In this document: piece after piece, positions 20,732-28,881 of the stretch | How positions within the stretch are numbered: the first letter of the stretch is position 1 | Layout of the letters: every line of letters starts with the position of its first letter | DNA from: Oscillospiraceae bacterium Zagget12 | GTDB taxonomy: Bacteria > Bacillota > Clostridia > UBA1381 | Assembly: GCA_001941225.1 (NCBI GenBank) | Contig: MSHM01000032.1 | Coordinates: 1 to 64,000 of the forward strand | DNA length: 64,000 nucleotides | Direction: 5' to 3' | The notes under the pieces: generated by a model | What the model saw: only the letters and a program-made list of their open reading frames with translations | Databases searched by the model: none | Told to the model about the DNA's origin: nothing | Made by a program: the position numbers and the translations under genes

Positions 20732-21334
20732 GTGAGAATAGAAAAGCTCAACAGTGACAAGATAAAAGTGACTTTGACATCAGCGGATTTAATAAATCTT
20801 AATATAGACGTGGAACAGCTCGCGCCCGATTCAAAGGAGCTGCACACATTTTTATTTCATATAATGGAAACGATAAGAGAAGAAACGGGCTTTAATCCGT
20901 ACAGCGGTCAGATTGTGGTGGAGGCAATGCCGTCAAGCGACGGAATTATTATTATGGTAAGCCGCCTTAAAACAACCTCCGCGCAAATTACGAAAGAGCG
21001 CTTTAATAAAGCGACATCCGTTAAAGCGAAAAGGAAAACATCGACAAGGACGGAGATTTTTTACTTTGAAAGATTTGAGGATATGTGCGCGGCAATCACG
21101 GAGACGGACGAAGGCTCTCTTGCCGCGGGCAGCTTGTATAAGCTCAACAACACATATTGCTTTACGATAAAAAACGAATTGAAACACGCGAAATGTATAC
21201 ATACTATGTATGAGTTTTCGGCGAAGAAATCGGCGTACCCGTTGCAGACTGCGTATATCAAGGAACACGGCAGGCTTATCGCAAAGGGAAAAGACCTTGT
21301 GAATATGGCGGAGAAAATAAGACAGCTTACATAA
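20732..21334 (+). CDS. mecA: Adaptor protein MecA-like
   Basis: VRIEKLNSDKIKVTLTSADLINLNI N-terminus and C-terminal IKEHGRLIAKGKDLVNMAEKI; GTG start at 20732 (TTG at 20726 is an alternative). Confidence 0.8.
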   Translation: MRIEKLNSDKIKVTLTSADLINLNIDVEQLAPDSKELHTFLFHIMETIREETGFNPYSGQIVVEAMPSSDGIIIMVSRLKTTSAQITKERFNKATSVKAKRKTSTRTEIFYFERFEDMCAAITETDEGSLAAGSLYKLNNTYCFTIKNELKHAKCIHTMYEFSAKKSAYPLQTAYIKEHGRLIAKGKDLVNMAEKIRQLT

Positions 21335-21359
21335 ATTTGTTAATATTTTTTAAAAACAC

Positions 21360-21388
21360 TTGCAAAGTTATCTCAATGATAGTATAAT
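21360..21388 (+). promoter_or_regulatory. Promoter for yajC
   Basis: TTGCAA-17 nt-TATAAT. Confidence 0.7.
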
Positions 21389-21424
21389 ATCTAAGAATAA
21401 TAAATTAGGCAAAGGAGAAATATT

Positions 21425-21838
21425 ATGACAAATATTTTAGAAACGGTTGTTTTTGCGGAGGGCGAAGATGCTGTAAATACGCAGGCTCAAACCGCGGAAA
21501 CGACAGAAACCACAAGCGCGGACGCGGAGCAGGTTGCCGAGGCTAATCCGGTAATGAGCACTGTTGTAAGTATTCTTCCGCTTGTTCTTATTATCGTATT
21601 GCTGTACTTTATGATGATAAGACCGCAAAGAAAAAAGGAAAAAGAAACCAAAGAGATGATTAACTCGATGAAGGTCGGCGATAAGGTTGTAACAATCGGC
21701 GGCATCTGCGGCAAGGTCGCGAGAATCAAGGACGAATTTGTCTTTATCGAAACCGGAAATATCGGCACTCCCGATGAAAAATCCGTTATCAAAATGGAAA
21801 GAGACGCCGTAAAGACGGTCGAATCCAACAAAAACTAA
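21425..21838 (+). CDS. yajC: Preprotein translocase subunit YajC
   Basis: VSILPLVLIIVLLYFMMIRPQRKKEKETKEMINSMKVGDKVVTIGGICGKV. Confidence 0.95.
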   Translation: MTNILETVVFAEGEDAVNTQAQTAETTETTSADAEQVAEANPVMSTVVSILPLVLIIVLLYFMMIRPQRKKEKETKEMINSMKVGDKVVTIGGICGKVARIKDEFVFIETGNIGTPDEKSVIKMERDAVKTVESNKN

Positions 21839-21855
21839 ATAGGGTATAAAAAGCG

Positions 21856-21900
21856 AACCTCTCTAATATATTTATAGTAAATTATTAGGGAGGTTTTTTT
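21856..21900 (+). terminator. Terminator-like hairpin whose 3' arm contains the SD of the next gene
   Basis: aacctctctaat...attagggaggtt-TTTTTT immediately followed by ATG 21901. Confidence 0.7.
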
Positions 21901-22257
21901 ATGGGAATTAATTTTAAGGGCGTGATAAAAGGAACTTTATTTTCGTTAATTATCACATTTGCGATAATTCTTATTCTGTCACTGCTTTCGTATTTCACGC
22001 AAATAAGCGAAAACGTGATAACTACCGGAGCGTATGTATCGGTCGCGGCGGGTATTCTGCTCGGAACAATAGCCGTGGCAAAGGCGGCGACGCAGAAGGT
22101 ATTTCTCCACGCTATGCTTGTGTGCGTGCTGTATTTGATAATTTTCATAGCAATCTCCGCCGCCGTAAACAGAGGAATATCCTTTAATTCGCATTTTCTC
22201 GCGGTCACTGTGGGCGCGTTAGCCGCCGGATTTTTAGGCTCGATAATAGGCGGCTAA
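21901..22257 (+). CDS. TIGR04086-type membrane protein
   Basis: Four-TM 118 aa protein between yajC and the SCIFF locus, as commonly seen in Clostridia. Confidence 0.75.
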   Translation: MGINFKGVIKGTLFSLIITFAIILILSLLSYFTQISENVITTGAYVSVAAGILLGTIAVAKAATQKVFLHAMLVCVLYLIIFIAISAAVNRGISFNSHFLAVTVGALAAGFLGSIIGG

Positions 22258-22345
22258 GCTTTAAATCGAATTTTCAGAAAAATTAGCCGGATTTTTAGGC
22301 TCGATAATAGGCGGCTAAGCTTTAAATCGAATTTTCAGAAAAATT
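22225..22345. repeat. Tandem duplication with 61-bp period covering the 3' end of the TIGR04086 gene
   Basis: gccggatttttaggctcgataataggcggctaagctttaaatcgaattttcagaaaaatt at 22225 and 22286, identical over 60 bp. Confidence 0.97.
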
Positions 22346-22425
22346 TGTAAAAAACTCTTCCTTTTTATCCGAAAGTATGCTATAATGGTAATATATTATG
22401 AATACATATTAAGGAGGTTTTAGTG

Positions 22426-22569
22426 ATGAAACACGTACAGACACTAAACAAGGCTAATTTAAAGGATTCGGCAAAGCACGGCGGTTGCGGCGAATGTCAA
22501 ACGTCATGCCAGTCGGCTTGCAAAACTTCTTGCACTGTCGCAAACCAGAAATGTGAACAAGCAAACTAA
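22426..22569 (+). CDS. scfA: SCIFF (six-cysteine-in-forty-five) ranthipeptide precursor
   Basis: MKHVQTLNKANLKDSAKHGGCGECQTSCQSACKTSCTVANQKCEQAN, 47 aa with six Cys; AAGGAGG SD upstream; followed by radical SAM maturase. Not in the supplied ORF track. Confidence 0.96.
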   Translation: MKHVQTLNKANLKDSAKHGGCGECQTSCQSACKTSCTVANQKCEQAN

Positions 22570-22600
22570 TGTTTTGCCGAATAAATGAATGTTGCAGATG

Positions 22601-22625
22601 AATCATCGGCTGTCGGTCGATGATT
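22601..22625 (+). terminator. Weak hairpin/attenuator between scfA and scfB
   Basis: aatcatcg-gctgtcggt-cgatgatt followed by tttctg. Confidence 0.45.
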
Positions 22626-22668
22626 TTCTGCTAATAGCTGAATATATTAATAGGGAGTTTTTTTAAAA

Positions 22669-24039
22669 GTGATACATAAGTATAAGCAACTGGGACTAAA
22701 TATAGTTATGGACGTATATTCCGGCGCGGTTCATATTGTTGACGATGTGATGTATGATATGCTCGATTATATCCTTGAGCCGTTCATATCGGAATCGGAA
22801 TGTCCCGCGTACATAAAGGAGGGCTTGTCGGACAAGTATTCCGCCGAGGAAATAGCGGAAAGCTACAGCGAGATATGCCATCTTGTAAGCGCCGGACAGC
22901 TGTTTACCGACGACTGCTACAGCGAGATAGCGAAGAATTGGAATAAAAAATCCGTGGTAAAGGCGCTCTGCCTGCACGTCGCGCATGACTGTAATTTAAG
23001 ATGTAAATATTGCTTTGCCGACACCGGCGAATTTCACGGCGGCAGAAGTCTTATGAGCGCGGAGGTCGGCAAAAAAGCCATTGATTTCGTGATAAACAAC
23101 AGCGGAAACAGACACAACATAGAGATTGACTATTTCGGCGGAGAACCGCTGATGAATTTCGGCGTTGTCAAGGAAATTACCGAGTACGCCAAGGAACAGG
23201 GCAAGCTGCATAATAAAAATTTCCGTTTCACCGTTACAACCAACGGCATTTTGCTGAATGACGATATAAAAGAATATATAAACAAAAATATGTCGAATGT
23301 CGTGCTGAGCATAGACGGAACAAAGGAAACAAACGACAGAATGAGGTACCGCGTTGACGGAACCGGTTCATATGACACGATAGTGCCCAAATTCCAAGAC
23401 ATAGCCGAAAGCAGAAACCAGGATAATTATTACGTCCGCGGCACATTCACCGCGTACAATCTTGATTTCGCAAAGGACGTAATACATTTGGCTGACCTCG
23501 GATTTAAGCAAACGAGCGTCGAACCGGTAGTCGCGTCGGAAACGGAGGATTACGCGCTTACAAGCGAGCATATCGCAAAGGTTTGCGAGGAATATGACAA
23601 GCTTACCGATGAATATGTTAAAAGATACGACGAGGGCAGGGGATTCAACTTTTTCCATTTTATGGTTGACCTTGACCAGGGACCGTGCGCGATAAAAAGA
23701 CTTTCCGGCTGCGGAGCGGGACATGAGTATCTCGCGGTCGCTCCGAACGGCGATATTTATCCGTGTCACCAATTTGTCGGCAATGAGGATTTCAAAATGG
23801 GCAATGTTTCGTCGGGTGAAATTAACGAGGATATAAAAAATACCTTTGAGCGCTCGAATGTTTACACAAAGGAAAAATGCAAGAATTGCTTTGCCAAGTT
23901 TTATTGCAGCGGCGGGTGCAGCGCGAACGCCTTTAATTTTAACGGCGATATAAACAAGCCTTACGAGCTTGCCTGCGAATTTGAAAAAAAGCGTCTTGAA
24001 TGTGCGATTGCCATTGAGGCGCATAAAAAATTAAGCTAA
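22669..24039 (+). CDS. scfB: SCIFF radical SAM maturase (thioether-forming, SPASM/twitch Fe-S)
   Basis: GTG start; CNLRCKYCFADTGEFHG radical SAM motif, FFGGEPLMNF-type segment, C-terminal CxxCFAKFYCSGGCSAN cluster; directly downstream of scfA. Confidence 0.95.
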   Translation: MIHKYKQLGLNIVMDVYSGAVHIVDDVMYDMLDYILEPFISESECPAYIKEGLSDKYSAEEIAESYSEICHLVSAGQLFTDDCYSEIAKNWNKKSVVKALCLHVAHDCNLRCKYCFADTGEFHGGRSLMSAEVGKKAIDFVINNSGNRHNIEIDYFGGEPLMNFGVVKEITEYAKEQGKLHNKNFRFTVTTNGILLNDDIKEYINKNMSNVVLSIDGTKETNDRMRYRVDGTGSYDTIVPKFQDIAESRNQDNYYVRGTFTAYNLDFAKDVIHLADLGFKQTSVEPVVASETEDYALTSEHIAKVCEEYDKLTDEYVKRYDEGRGFNFFHFMVDLDQGPCAIKRLSGCGAGHEYLAVAPNGDIYPCHQFVGNEDFKMGNVSSGEINEDIKNTFERSNVYTKEKCKNCFAKFYCSGGCSANAFNFNGDINKPYELACEFEKKRLECAIAIEAHKKLS

Positions 24040-24060
24040 TATAAAAAAGGAGGAAGAACA

Positions 24061-24375
24061 ATGATACACAAGTGTTTTAAAATGAAACTGTACGACGGTA
24101 TGGCGGAGGAGTACGAAAAGAGGCATAATGAGCTGTGGCAGGAAATGAAGGATATGATTCACGAGCACGGCGGCAAGAATTATTCGATATTCCTCGATAA
24201 GGAAACGATGGTCCTCTACGGCTATATCGAGATTGAGGACGAGGAGCTGTGGGCAAAGGGCTCAGACACCGCCATAAACAGGAAATGGTGGGATTTTATG
24301 GCTGATATTATGGAAACAAATCCCGATAACAGTCCCGTGTCCGAGGATTTGCACCTTGTTTTCCATTTGGATTGA
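24061..24375 (+). CDS. rhaM: L-rhamnose mutarotase
   Basis: KMKLYDGMAEEYEKRHNELWQEMKDMIHEHGGKNYSIFLD...WWDFMADIMETNPDNSPV. Confidence 0.92.
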   Translation: MIHKCFKMKLYDGMAEEYEKRHNELWQEMKDMIHEHGGKNYSIFLDKETMVLYGYIEIEDEELWAKGSDTAINRKWWDFMADIMETNPDNSPVSEDLHLVFHLD

Positions 24376-24499
24376 TAATTCTCATTGGAAAAAGTCAAAA
24401 AACAGTGAATAATATTTCAAATAAGGGCAATAATAGTATTGACCTCACAAAATACATTAAACCGATTGTCAGTCGGTTGATAACCCCCTTATTTGTGAA

Positions 24500-24536
24500 A
24501 AGAGCGGTATCTCAAGCTACGATACCGCTCTTTTTA
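24500..24536 (+). terminator. Rho-independent terminator
   Basis: agagcggtatc-tcaagctac-gataccgctct-TTTTT. Confidence 0.85.
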
Positions 24537-24585
24537 TGTTTAACAAAAATGTCTGAAAAAATCTGCTAAATTTTGTTTAAACCGC

Positions 24586-24614
24586 TTGACAATAAAAACC
24601 GCAAATGCTATAAT
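24586..24614 (+). promoter_or_regulatory. Strong promoter for the SLH protein gene
   Basis: TTGACA-17 nt-TATAAT. Confidence 0.85.
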
Positions 24615-24671
24615 TATTATGAAGATATTTATATACAAGGTATATGTTAATTTTGAAAGAGGAGATGTAAA

Positions 24672-27035
24672 ATGAAAAAATTTATTTCATTACTGCTGGC
24701 AGGCTCAATGCTGTTGGCGTCAACCGCGGCACTCGCGTATGCTCCGTCATATTATGACGGCAAAAAGTATACTACGCTCGGACTTGATTCGGACGATGAG
24801 GACGGCGAGATTAATTTGGCTGTAATTGCGGCGTCTGACGTAACGCTCGGAAACACAATGTACATTCAAGGTTCTGTTTACGCGAACGGAACAATCAGCG
24901 TAATCGACGGTGCGGGCAACACCGTTGACGGCTTGTTTATTTCAAAAACAGGCAACACAAATTACACAGGCGCTACAGGTGATTATACAGCTGTAGGTTA
25001 TAAAATAGTGGGCACAGACGGTACGGAGGTAAACTCGACTGCATACAGCTCAAAGCCCAACTATAACGGCGCAATCTATGATGCCGATACATCTTTTGAG
25101 TGTACATATACCGATTATTCGGTACCTGATACATCAAGCTACACAAAATATACAGGCACTACAACGGCAGACGCGTATAACAATCAGCTTACAATAACAA
25201 GTGATACATATTTCGAACAGCTTGTATTATCGGGTGAGGGTATTATTATTGACGCTACAAGCGGCGAGGTAAATATTGTTATCGATAACTTCCTGCGCAC
25301 ATCGTCAACCGACCCGTATTTTACAATAAAGGGCAGCTATCCGGTTAATGTTTATATTAATTCGATAACCAGCAACACATATGAGGCTACAAATACTATA
25401 AAGATTTACACGCAAAGCGCGTTAAATAATATTAACTCCAATTATACTATTTGGAACCTTAACACAGCCGATCAAATGAAAGCGGATATTGAATCCGTAA
25501 ACGACGGTGGCAATGAGAATGTTACATTCTATCTTGACTGTAATGACGGTTCCGATTATATTGATTTGGACGGCAGCCGTATATATGCGGATATAGTCAG
25601 CAACAAGGGACTTGAGGTTAGCAGCTCATCATATGTAATCGGTGATTTCAATGTGGGCGGCGACTTCGAAATGGCATCATCGAGCCTTGTATGGGGTACG
25701 GTTTGTGCGCCGAATTCAACAACATACATAGGTCAGCAGGCTGTGCTTTACGGACAGCTCCATACAAATACTCTTGATATGTCCGGCGCCGGCGCGATTC
25801 TATATCAGTCAGATTCAATTAAAGCTACAGCTACCGAAGAGCCGACGGCAACAACCGACCCGTCAGCAACGACAGACCCATCAGCAACAGAGGCACCCGC
25901 ACAAAGCGGCGTTACGCTTGATATAGTTGAAGATGTTGTATATGTAGTAGTGAACGGTACCGCTGATCTTACAATAAATCACAGTGGAGAATATCACTGG
26001 GTATATGTTTATGAAGACGGCATATCGTATAGCGATGGCAAAATGACTGATGCGGATGGTGAATTTAACTCATATTATGACACAGACGGTTCTCATACCG
26101 CAGACACGGCGACTTCATCGACGGCTTATTTGTCAGCCGGTCAATACTATATATTGAAAGCTGTTTCAAATGAAGATTCAAGTGTATACGATACAGTAAA
26201 GATAATAGTTGTAGCGTCAGCGGCGGATATTCCGACTGCTACCGCAGCTCCTACAGAGGCTCCGGAGCTGCCGGAGGGTACGGAAATCGACCTAAGCGGC
26301 GCGGGCTATGCGTATATCTTCGGTTATGAACCGTATATATACAGCGTTGATATAACAGACGGCGAGGGCAACGTAACAGGCACCGAAGTGCGTGCCTCGG
26401 TTGAAATGGCTCCGAATGACGCTGTTACAAGAGAGCAGGTCGCTGCTATGATTATGAGAATGGTTGACCAAGCGTATAACACTACAGGCACAACATACGA
26501 GCTTACCTCAAACATGAGCCAGCATGAGGGTGCATGGTACGCGCGCGGTCTTGCGTATCTCGCAAGCAAGGGCACATTTGACGGTATCGATTATGTTAAT
26601 ACCGGCGCAGTGACACGCGGCGAGGTTGCTAAGCTTGTCGCTTACGGCTTGAATTTGTCAAGTACAACGGAAACTGAATTTGAGGATATTTCCGATAACG
26701 AGTATAAGGATTATATCGAAATCATGGTTGCGTACGGCTATATGGAGGGCGTAAGCGGAACTGCATTTGAACCTGACAGAGTAATGACAAGAGCCGAGTT
26801 CTGCTCAATGTTCAATAACATTATCGGACGTGACAAAATGGATCTTAAAGCCGAGGACGGCACTGAAGTAACTCAAGAAACATATTCGATAGTTGACCTT
26901 GAAGGTCACTGGGCTGAGAAAGTTATGCTTAAGGCTACAAGCGCGTATGACGATAACGGCTATGTTGATATTGACACAAGAGTTGCAAATATCAGAAACA
27001 CACTCGATAATTATGACAATCAGAAATTGTATTAA
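24672..27035 (+). CDS. Secreted S-layer-homology (SLH) domain protein with Thr/Pro/Ala linker
   Basis: Signal peptide MKKFISLLLAGSMLLASTAALA; TDPSATTDPSATEAPA linker; C-terminal SLH repeats (AVTREQVAAMIMRM, GAVTRGEVAKLVAYGL, VMTRAEFCSMFNNIIGR). Confidence 0.85.
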   Translation: MKKFISLLLAGSMLLASTAALAYAPSYYDGKKYTTLGLDSDDEDGEINLAVIAASDVTLGNTMYIQGSVYANGTISVIDGAGNTVDGLFISKTGNTNYTGATGDYTAVGYKIVGTDGTEVNSTAYSSKPNYNGAIYDADTSFECTYTDYSVPDTSSYTKYTGTTTADAYNNQLTITSDTYFEQLVLSGEGIIIDATSGEVNIVIDNFLRTSSTDPYFTIKGSYPVNVYINSITSNTYEATNTIKIYTQSALNNINSNYTIWNLNTADQMKADIESVNDGGNENVTFYLDCNDGSDYIDLDGSRIYADIVSNKGLEVSSSSYVIGDFNVGGDFEMASSSLVWGTVCAPNSTTYIGQQAVLYGQLHTNTLDMSGAGAILYQSDSIKATATEEPTATTDPSATTDPSATEAPAQSGVTLDIVEDVVYVVVNGTADLTINHSGEYHWVYVYEDGISYSDGKMTDADGEFNSYYDTDGSHTADTATSSTAYLSAGQYYILKAVSNEDSSVYDTVKIIVVASAADIPTATAAPTEAPELPEGTEIDLSGAGYAYIFGYEPYIYSVDITDGEGNVTGTEVRASVEMAPNDAVTREQVAAMIMRMVDQAYNTTGTTYELTSNMSQHEGAWYARGLAYLASKGTFDGIDYVNTGAVTRGEVAKLVAYGLNLSSTTETEFEDISDNEYKDYIEIMVAYGYMEGVSGTAFEPDRVMTRAEFCSMFNNIIGRDKMDLKAEDGTEVTQETYSIVDLEGHWAEKVMLKATSAYDDNGYVDIDTRVANIRNTLDNYDNQKLY

Positions 27036-27050
27036 TGATTTTTGAATTGA

Positions 27051-27076
27051 AAGGGCACCCTGCGGGTGTCCTTTTT
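27051..27076 (+). terminator. Rho-independent terminator of the SLH gene
   Basis: gggcaccc-tgc-gggtgtcc-TTTTT. Confidence 0.8.
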
Positions 27077-27118
27077 CTTGCAAATTAAAAAAATACTCAA
27101 AATGATTCTTGTGGAATA

Positions 27119-27147
27119 TTGACATATTATCCTGTTTACGATATAAT
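27119..27147 (+). promoter_or_regulatory. Promoter for rhaB
   Basis: TTGACA-17 nt-TATAAT. Confidence 0.8.
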
Positions 27148-27184
27148 AAATATATGAAATTTATTAAAGAAAAGAGGAAAAGAT

Positions 27185-28672
27185 ATGGGCAAAACATACA
27201 AATTTTTGGCATTTGATTTTGGCGCGTCGTCAGGACGAGCTATGCTTGCCACCTTTGACGGCGAAAAAATTACCTTAGAGGAAAAGCACCGTTTTTCCAA
27301 TGACCCTGTCAATATAAACGGCGATTTGCACTGGGACGTGCTGAGATTGTTTTTTGAAATAAAACAGGGCATTTTAAAATGCGCAAATTCCGGTGACCGC
27401 GACATTGATTGTATCGGTATAGACACATGGGCGGTTGACTACGGCTTGCTTGACGAGAATGACAAGCTGCTCGGCAATCCTTATCATTATCGTGACACAA
27501 GAACCGAGGGTATGTATGACGAGGCATTCAAGGTTGTACCGAAAGAGGAAATATTCAAGGAAACAGGTATCGCGTTCAACTGGTTTAACACGCTATATCA
27601 GCTGCTTGCGGCAAAGCTGTCGGGCGACAGCGCACTTAAGAACGCGAAAACAATGCTTATGATGCCCGATCTTTTTAATTTCTTCCTCACCGGTGTGAAA
27701 AAGACGGAGTACACCAACGCGTCAACAACGCAGTTCTATAACAGCGAAAAATACGAATGGTCGTATGATATGCTTGAAAAGTTCGGTATTCCCACCGATA
27801 TTCTCACGGACGTTATATTCCCGGGTGAAATCGTTGGCAAGATTAAGCCGGAGCTTGCGGAGGAGCTTGGCATTGACGAAATTCCGGTTGTGGCGGTTGC
27901 GTCGCACGATACGGGCAGCGCTGTCGCGTCCGTTCCCGTTGTGGATAAAAAGGATTTCATTTACATATCCTCCGGCACATGGTCGCTTATGGGCGTTGAG
28001 CTGGACAAACCAAACACCTCAGACGGCGCTTTTGAGTATAACTTTACAAATGAGGGCGGCGTGAACAAAACAATTCGTTTCCTTAAAAATATTATGGGAC
28101 TTTGGCTTATTCAGGAATCAAGACGTCAGTGGGACAGAGAGGGCGAGCTTTTGAGCTTTGACGAGCTTGAACAGCAGGCGAACGCCGCCGAGCCTTTCGC
28201 GAGCCTTATAGACCCCGATTATCCCACATTCCAAACGCCCGGAAATATGCCGAAGAGAATTAAGGAATACTGCGCTAAGACAGGTCAAAAGGTTCCCGAA
28301 ACAAAGGGCGAGGTTGTAAGATGTATCGCTCAGAGCCTGGCGTTCAAATACCGCCAGACCGTAGAGGGAATGGAGGACGTTACCGGCAATAAATACAATG
28401 TTGTGAATATTGTTGGCGGAGGCATAAAGGATAAAATGATATGCCAATTTACCGCCAACGCTACAAAGCGCGTTGTCAGCGCGGGACCCGTTGAGGCTAC
28501 GAGCATAGGCAATGTAATAGTGCAGGCAATGGCTATGGGCGCGATTAAGGATATAAACGAGGGACGCAAGGTTGTTAAAAACTCGTTTGATATAGCCACA
28601 TATGAGCCGCAGGACAGCGAGGCTTGGGACGCCGCGTATGAAAAGTGGAAGGAAATTATAAAAAAAGCATAA
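27185..28672 (+). CDS. rhaB: Rhamnulokinase (FGGY kinase)
   Basis: FLAFDFGASSGRAMLATFDG, DLHWDVLRLFFEIKQGI, YRDTRTEGM, VASHDTGSAVASVP, FIYISSGTWSLMGVE. Confidence 0.93.
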   Translation: MGKTYKFLAFDFGASSGRAMLATFDGEKITLEEKHRFSNDPVNINGDLHWDVLRLFFEIKQGILKCANSGDRDIDCIGIDTWAVDYGLLDENDKLLGNPYHYRDTRTEGMYDEAFKVVPKEEIFKETGIAFNWFNTLYQLLAAKLSGDSALKNAKTMLMMPDLFNFFLTGVKKTEYTNASTTQFYNSEKYEWSYDMLEKFGIPTDILTDVIFPGEIVGKIKPELAEELGIDEIPVVAVASHDTGSAVASVPVVDKKDFIYISSGTWSLMGVELDKPNTSDGAFEYNFTNEGGVNKTIRFLKNIMGLWLIQESRRQWDREGELLSFDELEQQANAAEPFASLIDPDYPTFQTPGNMPKRIKEYCAKTGQKVPETKGEVVRCIAQSLAFKYRQTVEGMEDVTGNKYNVVNIVGGGIKDKMICQFTANATKRVVSAGPVEATSIGNVIVQAMAMGAIKDINEGRKVVKNSFDIATYEPQDSEAWDAAYEKWKEIIKKA

Positions 28673-28694
28673 ATTTATCATAATCTCTAAAAAA

Positions 28695-28724
28695 TCTCAT
28701 AGTATGTACTATGAGAATTTTTTA
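28695..28724 (+). terminator. Rho-independent terminator of rhaB
   Basis: tctcatagta-tg-tactatgaga followed by ATTTTTT. Confidence 0.7.
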
Positions 28725-28732
28725 TATGGAGG

Positions 28733-28877
28733 ATAACGTGAAAAACAAGCGGCGCAGCTCACTATTATTCGGAGCTTGAAGTATAAATATACGACTGCGC
28801 TCCTCATAACAGTAATCTGCTTGCTTCTTTTCCACGTTAAAATTTATGCCGCCGAAAGGCGGCGGAATGGAGATTAA
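28733..28877 (+). repeat. Dispersed ~144-bp element, copy 1, with terminal inverted repeats, GNRA hairpin and RBS
   Basis: Gapless alignment (~83% identity by hand) to the reverse complement of 44675-44818; aacgtgaaaaacaagc...gcttgcttcttttccacgtt ends; gccgcc-GAAA-ggcggc hairpin. Confidence 0.9.
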
Positions 28878-28881
28878 AATA

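Noticed and set aside
24372-24569. 65-aa ORF downstream of rhaM
   Set aside because: Overlaps inverted repeats and a clear terminator, has no SD, and no recognisable family.
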